DNA of 64,000 nucleotides from Pedobacter sp. KBS0701 (GCF_005938645.2 NZ_CP042171.1:682001-746000); one strand, 5' to 3'; positions 17,087 through 26,306 are shown, numbered from the stretch's first letter. Program-made: numbers and translations. The notes: a model not told the origin generated them from the letters alone.

Positions 17087-17974
17087 TTGCTGACCTTAAA
17101 TACCTCCGATTTAACCCCTGTAGAACTACAAAACTACCTGCAGTACGCTATCGCTCCGCGACCGATCTGTTTTGCCTCAACTATTGATGCCGAAGGAAAT
17201 ATAAATTTAAGCCCCTTCAGTTTCTTTAATATGTTTAGTACAAATCCACCCATCTGTATTTTTTCCCCATCGAGGAGGGTACGCGATAATACCACTAAAC
17301 ATAGCCTGGAAAATGTACTACAGGTTAAAGAATGCGTGATCAATATTGTAAACTACGATATGGTGCAGCAGATGAGCCTGGCCAGTACCGAGTATGCAAA
17401 AGGCATAAATGAGTTTGAGAAAGCTGGTTTTACCATGCTGAAATCTGATCTGGTTTGGCCGCCAAGAGTTGCCGAGGCGCCAGTGCAATTTGAATGTGTG
17501 GTAAATGAAGTAATTTCGTTGGGTGATAAGCATGGCGCAGGAAACCTGATTCTGGCTGAAATAAAAGTAATCCACATCAAAGAAGAAATTTTAGATGAAA
17601 ACGGTAGGATCGACCAGCATAAAATTGATCTGGTAGCCCGTTTGGGTGGCGACTGGTATTGCAGGGTTACAAAGGATAATTTGTTTAAAGTGGCAAAACC
17701 TTTAGCTAAATTGGGTATCGGGGTTGATCGTTTACCACAATCAGTCCGCTTTTCGAAAGTATTAACAGGAAACGATTTAGGCATGCTCGGCAATGTTGAG
17801 CAAATACCCACTGATGAGGAAATTGATCTGATCAACACAAATCCCGAAGTTAAAGAAGTACTCGATGCCACAATTGGCGACAGTACCAACCGCGAAAGGG
17901 AGTTGCATGAACTTGCGAAGAAATTTCTGAATAATGGAGATGTAGACCTTGCTTTAAAGGTTGTTTTGCTTTAA
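17087..17974 (+). CDS. flavin reductase family protein (FMN-binding split barrel)
   Basis: A 295-residue FMN-binding protein of the flavin reductase/DIM6-like family. The N-terminal motif AIAPRPICFASTIDAEGNIN, then PFSFFNMFSTNPP and FSPSRRVRDNTTKH, are typical. The start is a TTG at 17087 (MLTLNTSDL); there is a stop codon 15 bases further upstream in frame and no closer ATG fits. The C-terminal ~80 residues are a helical extension. It sits between fahA and the rest of the aromatic cluster and could supply reduced flavin, but no matching oxygenase is next to it. Confidence 0.85.
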   Translation: MLTLNTSDLTPVELQNYLQYAIAPRPICFASTIDAEGNINLSPFSFFNMFSTNPPICIFSPSRRVRDNTTKHSLENVLQVKECVINIVNYDMVQQMSLASTEYAKGINEFEKAGFTMLKSDLVWPPRVAEAPVQFECVVNEVISLGDKHGAGNLILAEIKVIHIKEEILDENGRIDQHKIDLVARLGGDWYCRVTKDNLFKVAKPLAKLGIGVDRLPQSVRFSKVLTGNDLGMLGNVEQIPTDEEIDLINTNPEVKEVLDATIGDSTNRERELHELAKKFLNNGDVDLALKVVLL

Positions 17975-17998
17975 ATTTATTATTGTAATCTCTTAGTT

Positions 17999-18604
17999 AT
18001 GCACACAATTGTTCAGGTAGACCAGTACATTATTAATTCGGCAGCGTTTGCCATTCCGATTTTGGATCATTTAAGGAGTCTGGTGCATAAGGCGGATGCA
18101 CGGATTGAAGAGAAAATTAAATGGGGGATGCCGTTCTTCGATTATAAAGGTACGGTTTGTCACATGGCGTCTTTCAAGCATCATTGTGCCTTTGGTTTTT
18201 GGAAAGGCTCGTTAATGCAGGATGAGTATGGCATCTTTAAAGAACATTCTGAAGCCATGGGCTTATTGGGTAAAATAAAATCTTTTGATGACCTGCCATC
18301 TGATGAGATCCTGATTGCCTATATTCAGCGAGCCATTCAATTAAATGAGGATAATATAAAACTACCACCAAAACCAAAAGCTACTGAGAAGAAAGAACTG
18401 GTTATACCTGAATATTTTATGGAAGCTTTACAAGAATACCCTGAAGCTTTAGCGACATTCCAGAATTTTAGTCCATCCAATAAAAAAGATTATGTATTGT
18501 GGCTTGAGGAAGCTAAAACGGAAGCAACCAGAATAAAAAGATTGGAAACCACTTTAGAATGGCTTGCAGAAGGCAAAACGAGAATGTGGAAATATAAAAA
18601 ATAA
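17999..18604 (+). CDS. YdeI/OmpD-associated and DUF1801-type protein
   Basis: A 201-residue cytoplasmic protein. The N-terminal half is DUF1801-like (IKWGMPFFDYKGTVCHMASF, then FGFWKGSLM). The C-terminal half is the YdeI/OmpD-associated helical domain (NFSPSNKKDYVLWLEEAKT, then the basic end RMWKYKK). The molecular role of this family is not established. The gene ends flush with the convergent NlpC/P60 gene: the two stop codons are adjacent with no gap. Confidence 0.85.
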   Translation: MHTIVQVDQYIINSAAFAIPILDHLRSLVHKADARIEEKIKWGMPFFDYKGTVCHMASFKHHCAFGFWKGSLMQDEYGIFKEHSEAMGLLGKIKSFDDLPSDEILIAYIQRAIQLNEDNIKLPPKPKATEKKELVIPEYFMEALQEYPEALATFQNFSPSNKKDYVLWLEEAKTEATRIKRLETTLEWLAEGKTRMWKYKK

Positions 18605-19150
18605 TTAAAGAATACTCACAATTTTCATGAAGCGGGCCTTATAATGACCATCAAGATCGGTAATGGTTACCTGGTGCGCTTTACCCGAAGAGGCATGAAT
18701 AAATTTGATCCCGTTTTCATCAATAGAATAAACAATTCCAACATGACCGATTCTTCTTATTCTTGAATTACTGCCTGTGAAAATCAGTACGTCGCCAACT
18801 TTTGCATTTTCCAAACTGGTTTCTTTACCCGCATAGCTAAATTCTCTTGAAGAACGTGGAACTTTAAAGCCAAAATTGCTAAACACATAACTTACAAAAC
18901 CAGAGCAATCAAAACCAACTTTCGGGTTACTTGTAGCATAACGATAGGGGATTCCTAACATACTTTTGGCAAAATCGATAAGGGTTGTGGAGTTTGTGGA
19001 AGAGTTGTTTTCCGTAACTGTTGCATTTTTTGGAAGGCTGGCAACTAATTTCTTTACCAGGTCCTGGTATTGAGCGGGTAAGATTGTTTGGGCTTTTCCT
19101 GCCGTGGCAGACAAAATGAAAAACAAAATCGGGATTATTATTTTCTTCAT
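18605..19150 (-). CDS. NlpC/P60 (C40) cell-wall peptidase
   Basis: A secreted 181-residue peptidoglycan endopeptidase. A signal peptide covers residues 1-20 (cleaved near AGKAQ). The catalytic triad is Cys82 (GFDCSGFVSYVF), His136 (RIGHVGIVYS) and His152 (FIHASS). The domain fills the C-terminal two thirds, with no extra SH3 or LysM module visible. A TATCTTTG box (19161-19168 on the minus strand) lies 10 bases before the start. It is convergent with the YdeI-like gene. Confidence 0.92.
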   Translation of the reverse strand: MKKIIIPILFFILSATAGKAQTILPAQYQDLVKKLVASLPKNATVTENNSSTNSTTLIDFAKSMLGIPYRYATSNPKVGFDCSGFVSYVFSNFGFKVPRSSREFSYAGKETSLENAKVGDVLIFTGSNSRIRRIGHVGIVYSIDENGIKFIHASSGKAHQVTITDLDGHYKARFMKIVSIL

Positions 19151-19219
19151 ATGTTGGAGCCAAAGATATAAAAAATATCTAAAGTCGATTAAAATGTTGA
19201 AAATGAGTTAAAACAAAAA

Positions 19220-19243
19220 AGTCCGGGTTAACTTACCCGGACT
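19220..19243 (-). terminator. terminator after the DUF4870 gene
   Basis: A 9-bp stem AGTCCGGGT (19220-19228) / ACCCGGACT (19235-19243) with a 6-base loop. An A run on its left becomes the U-tract of leftward transcripts. It ends the 19267-19629 gene. Confidence 0.8.
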
Positions 19244-19266
19244 CGAATTAAAATATTTGGCTTCGA

Positions 19267-19629
19267 TTATATACTTGGGAACATGGTTTGCGCTTTGTCG
19301 CCGATTAACGGAAGTGGTTTTTGCTCACCATTATTCGCACTTATAGCACCCAGGATGATCAAAATAATGTAGGCAATGTAAACTGCATAACTTAAATAAC
19401 CAAATATAGCAGTTGGCACAATCATAATCAGTATCGTTACCGCTACATTAAGTACAATGATGGCCAAATGAAGCAATAAAGACTGTCTTAAATGATAGCT
19501 GGACAGCGCTGTTTTATTGTCTTTGTACATAGCAAAGTACGATACCAGCCAACCGATTAAAAAGATGTAACTAACAACAGCAGCATTTTTTCCACTGTCG
19601 ACTGTTTTAAAGGGAGAATTTGTTTCCAT
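19267..19629 (-). CDS. DUF4870/Tic20-like small membrane protein
   Basis: A 120-residue inner-membrane protein with three to four hydrophobic helices (about 17-33, 50-75 and 78-98). The motifs NAAVVSYIFLIGWLVSYF and SSYHLRQSLLLHL (the YHxRQ element) identify the DUF4870 family. Its function is unknown. It is a single-gene unit with its own terminator. Confidence 0.85.
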   Translation of the reverse strand: METNSPFKTVDSGKNAAVVSYIFLIGWLVSYFAMYKDNKTALSSYHLRQSLLLHLAIIVLNVAVTILIMIVPTAIFGYLSYAVYIAYIILIILGAISANNGEQKPLPLIGDKAQTMFPSI

Positions 19630-19676
19630 AGATTTTTTTAGTTTTTCGATGCTGCAAATTACTAAAAATTATCACA

Positions 19677-20378
19677 TTATGGTGTAGTAACTGCTACCGG
19701 TAAAATTTTTCCATTAAAAAATTTATGTCCGGTTTTTGCAAAATCAGCAACATATTTTCCCATTTCAAAAGCCATCACCGGGCTTTGGTAACCAGGGAAA
19801 GCTGCTTCCAGCATCTCTGTCTGTGCAGATCCTAGCGCAAGGCAATTAATTTTAATTCCTGTCTCAGCCAATTCAAAAGCCAAACATTCTGTTAACGTGT
19901 GCAAGGCAGCTTTACTTGCCGAATAGGCAGAAAGCCCCGGGAATTTAACACTCCCTTGAAAACCACCCATGCTACCAATGTTTACAATGTGGCTTCCGCT
20001 TTGCATTAAAGGCAAAATATGCTGAATCATCCTGAAATGTGAGATCACGTTGCTTTGTAACATTTCGCCTAAATCAACCTCGGTGGTTTCTAAAAAAGGT
20101 TTATTAATTAAAGCGCCTGCATTGTTGATCAGGATATCAATTGTACCCAAACGTTCTTTTAAAAAAGGAATCAGGGCCGCATAATCATCATTTACTATAT
20201 CAAACTCTACAGGTAAAAGGGTACAGTCGGGATTAATGCCTTTAGCAATTTCTAAGAGTTTGCGCAATTTATCTGCTGAACGGGCAATGGCAACAATCTT
20301 GTTTTCTTTATGTAAGCTAAGCTCTAAAGCGGTTTCGAAACCGATTCCGCTGCTGGCACCTGTAATTATAATATTCAT
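19677..20378 (-). CDS. SDR family oxidoreductase
   Basis: A short-chain dehydrogenase/reductase of 233 residues. The NAD(P)-binding motif TGASSGIG is at residues 6-13, followed by NNAG near 87 and the catalytic YSASK near 149, with a Ser about 13 residues before it (NIGSMGG). The arginine in IARSADK after the second strand suggests NADP preference. The substrate is unknown. It stands between the DUF4870 gene and the PIN toxin pair without tight linkage. Confidence 0.88.
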   Translation of the reverse strand: MNIIITGASSGIGFETALELSLHKENKIVAIARSADKLRKLLEIAKGINPDCTLLPVEFDIVNDDYAALIPFLKERLGTIDILINNAGALINKPFLETTEVDLGEMLQSNVISHFRMIQHILPLMQSGSHIVNIGSMGGFQGSVKFPGLSAYSASKAALHTLTECLAFELAETGIKINCLALGSAQTEMLEAAFPGYQSPVMAFEMGKYVADFAKTGHKFFNGKILPVAVTTP

Positions 20379-20438
20379 TAAAAGGAATTAAAAATTGTTG
20401 TAAAGTTAAAAGGTTGAAGATATGAGAATTAAACGCTT

Positions 20439-20819
20439 TTATGAATTTAGCGGGTTAACAAATATTACAGTACTATTTATTTTTTCAAAATCAGCAGTAT
20501 TATTTGTTAAGAGTTTCCCATTCATTACTTGCGCTGTAGCATAAATAATAGCATCTGGCAGTTTGATTTTGTTAGTTTTTCTGATAGCTATAGTCATATT
20601 TACTATAGCATCATTTAAAGGTATAACGTTTAAAGAACCAATTAGCTCGCTGATGTATTTTTCTTCCAATCTGTCTTTAAATCCATATCCAGGTAATTCC
20701 ATTTTTGATATCATGGAAATAGAATAAATGATGTTTTCTGCAAATACTTTTTCGGGAGCTAAAAGTTTTTTAGATAAATAGATAACTATGTTCGTATCAA
20801 ATATTACGTTCCCATTCAT
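20439..20819 (-). CDS. PIN-domain ribonuclease toxin (VapC-like)
   Basis: A 126-residue PIN-domain nuclease, probably a toxin that cleaves RNA. The acidic active-site residues are visible: Asp8 (VIFDTNIVIYLS), Glu41 (SKMELPG), Asp89 (KLPDAIIYATA) and Asp110 (NNTADF). Its start overlaps the end of the upstream small gene by 23 bases, the usual antitoxin-then-toxin order. All catalytic positions appear intact, so it is probably functional. Confidence 0.88.
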   Translation of the reverse strand: MNGNVIFDTNIVIYLSKKLLAPEKVFAENIIYSISMISKMELPGYGFKDRLEEKYISELIGSLNVIPLNDAIVNMTIAIRKTNKIKLPDAIIYATAQVMNGKLLTNNTADFEKINSTVIFVNPLNS

Positions 20820-21051
20820 CTCTTAAATCACTTTGCCATTTAGATGGATCTTTAATATCCTTAAACATTAAATTGCCTTCGGTATTGTCAATTGCTTTTT
20901 TTAATTTCTGATAAGATCCCCTAGGCTCCTCAACCATATTAGGCTGATGGGTTTTGATATCAACATCTTCTACAAAAGATAATGCCTTCAGCATCTTTTC
21001 AAGAAGCGCAGCATTTTGTTCGTTATCTACTTGTACTGTGATGGTTGTCAT
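20797..21051 (-). CDS. antitoxin partner of the PIN toxin
   Basis: An 84-residue protein beginning MTTITVQVDNEQNAALLEKM, a beta strand then helix like many small DNA-binding antitoxins. It ends in the DPSKWQSDLRDEWERN tail that is common in Bacteroidota partners of PIN toxins. The tail probably wraps the toxin. Assignment rests on the 23-base overlap with the PIN gene and on this tail; no strong family name can be given. Confidence 0.75.
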   Translation of the reverse strand: MTTITVQVDNEQNAALLEKMLKALSFVEDVDIKTHQPNMVEEPRGSYQKLKKAIDNTEGNLMFKDIKDPSKWQSDLRDEWERNI

Positions 21052-21082
21052 AACGTAAAGTTAATGAAATTAAAGCGATTAA

Positions 21083-22864
21083 TCAATCTTCCACAAGGAG
21101 CTGACTTACCGGATTCTTAATCACATGTAAGCCGTCATTAATCAGTTTGGTATGATCTAATTCTTTGCCTGCTTTAATTTCAAGATAAACCTGAATTTCC
21201 TTTTCCAGCTGATGGTAAATCTTTTTATGGTAAATAATTTCGAGAATTTCTAAGGCACAAAGCCAATCCTGACGGTGGTTTGTTTTTAGTTGTAAGAAAA
21301 TTTCGCCAAGCTGATCCAGGTTTTCACCATTTTCCCTGATCGCTCTAACTGTTTGGTATAAACCGTGCAGTTTTAATGTTTTATCATCATAGGTAATTTT
21401 ATACGTTTTCTCCTTGCTAATTAACGTAATCTCCTCGTAAGCATCTTTATCGGCAGCTCCATTAAAAACTGAAACGATGGTTTCGCCTATAGCCATATCA
21501 TAAATGCCCCACTCGGGTTTAAACAGCATGTTTCCGTTATTTTCGGTAACCGTACAATCGTTAAAGGCAATTAAAATCAACTTACTTTTTTCGGTAATAA
21601 TATCTTTAACTATTCCTACAACTTTAATTCCGCTTTCAAACGTAAGTTCAGTTTTCTCTCCTTTGATGATGTTTAAAGATTGTAATTCTGATGGACTATA
21701 ATCCTCAAATGGTTTTTCTGCTCCTTTTAAACGGCCAACCGGCGACGAAAAGCCATCTGCATGGTAATCCTTCCCGTGGCCAGCCAATTGTTTACCACTA
21801 AAGGCCAATGCAGATGGCCCTGTGGTTTTAATAAAAGTTACTTCGTCATTAGCGTTAATGCCTATATCGGTAAATACACCGCTCACCTGTAAACCCGAAC
21901 TGTAAACTGCAGTAGCTACATTTTTACAGGCAATGGCTTTCATAATGCTTTCCGATCCACCTTTTCTAAAAGCCATGGTATTGGCAAATTCTTCCAGCAC
22001 ATCAATCAGGTTTTGGAAAGTTTCGGTTACAAAGAGCTGTGGCTGCGGTTTAGTAATATCATAAGCGTAATTAATTGTATCGATGTTATACCAAAGTTTT
22101 ACGACGTCTCTTTGCATGCAGGTAGCGCTTTCACCGATGGAAGAAAGCAGACCTGCACCGTAAATTTTTGGGTTTTCTAAAGTACCAATCAAACCATATT
22201 CAACTGTCCACCAGTGTAAGCGACCAAGTAATGCCATTTCAGAGGGTTCGCCCATATTTTCACTAATGTAGCGCAATTCTTTTTCTGCCCCGGCAATCGC
22301 AAATTCATCGGCATTTACAGCTTCTTTCAAAATCGATAACTTCCTGATGGCTTCGTAAAGTTCAAAATCTTTCGCCGAAAACATGGCTTTCGCACCAATC
22401 GAACCAAAATAGCTTAAATAATTATTGTAATCGGTATCGGCAATGATAGGTGCATGGCCGGCACTTTCGTGTATAATATCTGGTGCTGGTGTATATTCGA
22501 TGTGATTAATCTGGCGGATATCTGCAGCAATTACCAGCACCCGATAGGCCTGATATTCCATGAAAGCTGCTGGTGGAATAAAGCCATCAACAGTTACCGC
22601 TCCCCACCCAATTTTACCAAGGTTATCATTCATGGTTTGCAAATCAGGAATGTATTCGATACTTAAACCTGCCCGCTGTAAGCCTTTTATGTAAGGGTAA
22701 TATGCTACATTTTTAAGGTAACTGTAATTCTGGCGCATTACATAACGCCATACCGCTTGATCGATTGGGGTGTATTTTTCGTAGTTCTGGTCAACAATAA
22801 ATTGTTTTAAATGATTGGGCAATTTTGCTACCTGCGCATTATTAAAATCATTAAAATGGCTCAT
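21083..22864 (-). CDS. pterin-dependent aromatic amino acid hydroxylase (phenylalanine 4-monooxygenase type)
   Basis: Probably hydroxylates phenylalanine to tyrosine with Fe(II), O2 and tetrahydropterin, feeding the hppD-hmgA-fahA route. The catalytic domain is residues ~30-300. The iron ligands are His132 and His137 (HESAGHAP) and Glu222 (HWWTVEYGLIG). At 593 residues it is about twice the length of the common bacterial PhhA (about 260-300). The C-terminal ~280 residues form an added region with beta-type segments (YSPSELQSLNIIKGEKTELT) and no recognised domain. It may regulate the enzyme or bind a partner. The tandem repeat array begins 122 bp upstream of its start. Confidence 0.9.
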   Translation of the reverse strand: MSHFNDFNNAQVAKLPNHLKQFIVDQNYEKYTPIDQAVWRYVMRQNYSYLKNVAYYPYIKGLQRAGLSIEYIPDLQTMNDNLGKIGWGAVTVDGFIPPAAFMEYQAYRVLVIAADIRQINHIEYTPAPDIIHESAGHAPIIADTDYNNYLSYFGSIGAKAMFSAKDFELYEAIRKLSILKEAVNADEFAIAGAEKELRYISENMGEPSEMALLGRLHWWTVEYGLIGTLENPKIYGAGLLSSIGESATCMQRDVVKLWYNIDTINYAYDITKPQPQLFVTETFQNLIDVLEEFANTMAFRKGGSESIMKAIACKNVATAVYSSGLQVSGVFTDIGINANDEVTFIKTTGPSALAFSGKQLAGHGKDYHADGFSSPVGRLKGAEKPFEDYSPSELQSLNIIKGEKTELTFESGIKVVGIVKDIITEKSKLILIAFNDCTVTENNGNMLFKPEWGIYDMAIGETIVSVFNGAADKDAYEEITLISKEKTYKITYDDKTLKLHGLYQTVRAIRENGENLDQLGEIFLQLKTNHRQDWLCALEILEIIYHKKIYHQLEKEIQVYLEIKAGKELDHTKLINDGLHVIKNPVSQLLVED

Positions 22865-22986
22865 GGTTATTTATGGAATAAGTTGGTCGGCAGCTAAGTT
22901 AGGATGTTGTTTTTATCTTATCAAGAAAGCGGCGGCATAAATTAACAGGTTAACGTAATAAAGGTTTCGGGTGGTTAAAATAATGG

Positions 22987-24735
22987 ATTAATAATTTGGA
23001 AAGATGCTGTAGCATTTTATCGGGGGGCTCCGGTCGGGCTGTTCGCTATGTCTTTTGCTGCCTTTCGGCTCCGCTCAGGCCGACAGCAAAAGGATGCCGC
23101 TTCCATCCTGTTTATGTACAACGGTTTTTGCTGATGAACCTGGTTTTTTCTACATTTTTCTAAAAAAAAAACGAAAATATAAGCACTGTTTGGCCACCTA
23201 AACCCGACTGGTGCGTAACGCCCGGAGCGAGGCACGAGTGAGGACTTGGAGCAAAGGCGGGACTGAATAAACCCAAAGGCTTGTGTCACTGCTTTCCAAA
23301 AAGAAACAAGATTAATAATTAGGAAAGGTGCTGTAGCATTTCATCGGGAGGCTCTGGCCGGGCTGTTCGCTATATCTTTTGCTGCCCTTCGGCTCCGCTC
23401 AGGCCGACAGCAAAAAGATGCCGCTTCCATCCCGTTTATGTACAACGGTTTTTGCTGATGAACCTGGTTTTTTCTACAGTTTTCTAAAAAAAAAACGAAA
23501 ATATAAGCACTGTTTGGCCACCTAAACCCGACTGGCGCGTAAAGCCCGGAACGAGTGAGGACTTGAAGCGAAGGCGGGACTGAATAAACCCAAAGGCTTA
23601 TGTCACTGCTCCAAAAAAATGATTTGATAGTATGAGGTTAATAATTAGGAAAGGTGCTGTAGCATTTCATCGGGAGGCTCTGGCCGGGCTGTTCGCTATA
23701 TCTTTTGCTGCCCTTCGGCTCCGCTCAGGCCGACAGCAAAAGGATGCCGCTTCCATCCCGTTTATGTACAAAGGTTTTTGCTGATGAACCTGGTTTTTTC
23801 TACAGTTTTCTAAAAAAAAAACCAAAATATAAGCACTGTTTGGCCACCTAAACCTGACTGGTGCGTAACGCCCGGAGCGAGGCACGAGTGAGGACTTGGA
23901 GCAAAGGCGGGACTGAATAAACCCAAAGGCTTGTGTCACTGCTTTCCAAAAAGAAACAAGATTAATAATTTGGAAAGGCGCTGTAGTATTTCATCTTGAG
24001 GTTTCGGTCGGGCTGTCCGCTATATCTTTTGCTGCCTTTCGGCTCCGCTCAGGCCGACAGCAAAAGGATGCCGCTTCCATCCCGTTTATGTACAACGGTT
24101 TTTGCTGATGAACCTGGTTTTTTCTACAGTTTTCTAAAAAAAAACGAAAATATAAGCACCGTTTGGCCACCTAAACCCGACTGGTGCGTAACGCCCGGAG
24201 CGAGGCACGAGTGAGGACTTGGAGCAAAGGCGGGACTGAATAAACCCAAAGGCTTGTGTCACTGCTTTCCAAAAAGAAACAAGATTAATAATTTGGAAAG
24301 GTGCTGTAGCATTTCATCGGGAGGCTCTGGCCGGGCTGTTCGCTATATCTTTTGCTGCCCTTCGGCTCCGCTCAGGCCGACAGCAAAAGGATGCCGCTTC
24401 CATCCCGGTTATGTACAACGGTTTTTGCTGATGAACCTGGTTTTTTCTACAGTTTTCTAAAAAAAAAACGAAAATATAAGCACTGTTTGGCCACCTAAAC
24501 CCGACTGGTGCGTAAAGCCCGGAGCGAGGTACGAGTGAGGACTTGAAGCGAAGGCGGGACTGAATAAACCCAAAGGTTTGTGTCACTGCTTTTCAAAAGA
24601 TCAACATTATAATTAGGAAAGGTGCTGTAGCATTTTGTCGGGGGGCTCCGGTCGGGCTGTTCGCTATATCTTTTGCTACCCTTCGACTCCGCTCAGGCCG
24701 ACAGCAAGAGGATGCCGCTTCCATCCCGTTTAGAT
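22987..24735. repeat. tandem array of a ~324-bp unit, five full copies plus one partial
   Basis: Copies start at 22987, 23311, 23637, 23961, 24284 and 24606, each opening with ATTAATAATTTGG or a close variant; spacings are 322-326 bp. The sixth stops after about 130 bp. Each unit has a 9-bp stem CTTTTGCTG/CAGCAAAAG (copy 1: 23052-23060 and 23084-23092) around a GC-rich loop, a run of 9-10 As, and the ending GGCTTGTGTCACTGCTTTCC or a variant. Copies differ by point changes and small indels, including a 7-base deletion in copy 2 and one fewer A in copy 4. The array lies between the aromatic hydroxylase and gtrA. Confidence 0.92.
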
Positions 24736-24830
24736 ACGAAAGCTTGTGCTTATAAACCTTAAGCCTTACTTTTCGACACCATTAATTCCGTGCTTTCTAT
24801 ACCTCCGTGGCAAATAATTGCTGTGGTTGA

Positions 24831-25340
24831 TTAATCCTGCTTCCCTTTTTTATCTCCAATTTTCTTTACGCTGAATGTAAAGTAGTGTTGATACAGATAG
24901 CTAAATAATGCCATTAAAACCGAAACCACAATCCGCGAAAGCATCGATAGTGTTGGGTAATCGCGTAAAAGTTCCAGTAAAAACTTCAATAACACGTAAT
25001 TAGCCAGGATATTGATAAACTGCAGGTTCATAAACCTAAAAAGTTGTACCCGGCCTTTTAGCTCGCTGTGCGTAAATATGACGTATTTGTTAAGTAAAAA
25101 ACTGGTTGGGATGGCAACGGTATAATCTACCAATAACGAGGCCGTTTCCCTTTGCAGCACGATTACTCCAAAGTTTACCTCCTCAGTTTTAAAAATGAAA
25201 AAGTAAGCAAAATAATAACTTAAAATTCCCAATAATAAAGTGCTGCCACCAGTGGCCATGTACCGGAAATTATGTATGGAAATAAATTTTTTAAATGGAG
25301 GATAAAAAAAATCTATGACGGCTAAAATGGCGTTACGCAT
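24831..25340 (-). CDS. GtrA family membrane protein
   Basis: A 169-residue integral membrane protein with four predicted helices (about 28-48, 58-80, 100-118 and 128-152). The GtrA motif FLNKYVIFTHSELKGR follows the second helix. GtrA-like proteins are thought to help move lipid-linked sugars across the inner membrane for glycan decoration. No bactoprenol glycosyltransferase is beside it here, so the partner is unknown. Confidence 0.9.
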   Translation of the reverse strand: MRNAILAVIDFFYPPFKKFISIHNFRYMATGGSTLLLGILSYYFAYFFIFKTEEVNFGVIVLQRETASLLVDYTVAIPTSFLLNKYVIFTHSELKGRVQLFRFMNLQFINILANYVLLKFLLELLRDYPTLSMLSRIVVSVLMALFSYLYQHYFTFSVKKIGDKKGKQD

Positions 25341-25423
25341 TACTTAAAATTGTTCGTTGTTATTTTTGCGCGCAATTTACAATTAAATTTTTATTGCCGC
25401 CGTAATTAGATCATTTAAGCCTT

Positions 25424-26113
25424 TTATTGATTATTGGTGTAATAGGCCGGTTGTGCTACAAAATCGATTACCGCACACCAGGTGTAGGATGGGTGTGGCT
25501 GGATGCTCACGCCAACAGTATTCAGTTTGTACTTTTGATCGAGCAAATTAAACCGGTGACCAAGCGAAGGCACACCACAATCTAACAATAAATGGCAGAC
25601 AATATCCAAACTGTTCGAATAACCAAAGTCGATATTTTCACTCATTGCTTTATTGGGGAAATATTTTGATAAACGTTTAGAAAATTTATCGCCGTTGCTG
25701 CTTTCGTGTGTATCGAGGTTATTTCTGTTCAGGTCCTGGGCATGGCTACGGCTTAAAGAAGTCAGTTTATCATCAGGATAAAACACCTGTAGGTTTTTTA
25801 TGCCTCTTAAATGCTTTAGTAAAGAAGTATAATAGCTATTGTTGCGGGTAATCCGAAGTTCATTGTAGTTTCTGTATTGCCTTACTTTAGTGTTGTAGTT
25901 GTTAATGTAATCTTCTAAAAAGGTATAATAAAATTTTTCGCCATCAATACGGATCAGGTTCATATACATGACTACATTTTTCTCTTCGTTGGTTAAATAA
26001 GAAGCATTTGCTGCAGTATTGGCCCTGCGGAACTCCGCATCTGTCCATTTTTGGGCATTTGCATCGATAACAAAAATGAAGAATAAAAGGGTGGGTAGAA
26101 GTAGTTTAGGCAT
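25424..26113 (-). CDS. secreted CAP-domain (SCP/PR1) protein
   Basis: A 229-residue exported protein with a signal peptide at residues 1-20 (IDANAQ). The CAP fold is in the C-terminal half. Its motifs are LSRSHAQDLNRNN with the first His, THESSNGDKFSKRL with the second His and Glu, MSENIDFG and GHRFNLLD. Two cysteines (HLLLDCGVP and YTWCAVIDF) could form a disulfide. The function in bacteria is poorly known. It is a single gene downstream of a palindromic repeat. Confidence 0.87.
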   Translation of the reverse strand: MPKLLLPTLLFFIFVIDANAQKWTDAEFRRANTAANASYLTNEEKNVVMYMNLIRIDGEKFYYTFLEDYINNYNTKVRQYRNYNELRITRNNSYYTSLLKHLRGIKNLQVFYPDDKLTSLSRSHAQDLNRNNLDTHESSNGDKFSKRLSKYFPNKAMSENIDFGYSNSLDIVCHLLLDCGVPSLGHRFNLLDQKYKLNTVGVSIQPHPSYTWCAVIDFVAQPAYYTNNQ

Positions 26114-26229
26114 CTGGTGGTTTTCATGGATAACGCCATTTGATGCAGATTATTTTCTGGTTGGGAATTTAGATCGTGTTTAGCGCGTGGTGTTTAACGG
26201 TTAACGTTGACTAACTACCGTCAAAAAAA

Positions 26230-26292
26230 TAACCATCGGAGCACAAAGAACACAAAGAAATCAATCTTTGTGCCCTCGTGTCTTGGTGGTTA
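26230..26292. repeat. palindromic ACCA...CACAAAG repeat
   Basis: The left half TAACCATCGGAGCACAAAG mirrors the right half CTTTGTGCCCTCGTG...TGGTTA, with imperfect pairing. It belongs with the copies at 32471-32550 and 47493-47561, all bounded by TTAACCA/TGGTTAA-like ends. It sits between the CAP-domain gene and the upstream SDR gene. Confidence 0.6.
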
Positions 26293-26306
26293 AAATTGCG
26301 AAGAGT

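Noticed and set aside
17353..17889. 178-codon minus-strand frame inside the flavin reductase gene
   Set aside because: It is antisense to a well-supported gene and has no recognisable motif.
17087..17974. Flavin reductase as the partner of the LLM oxidoreductase at 47671
   Set aside because: The genes are 30 kb apart with no shared regulation visible.
23017..24586. Three similar 90-codon minus-strand frames in the tandem array, starting MTQAFGFIQSR
   Set aside because: They arise because the repeat unit happens to lack stops. The frame is broken by a 7-base deletion in copy 2 and by one fewer A in copy 4, and the product is not protein-like.
22987..24735. CRISPR array or integron cassette array
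   Set aside because: Units are ~324 bp and repeated over their full length with no variable spacers, and no cas or integrase gene is nearby.
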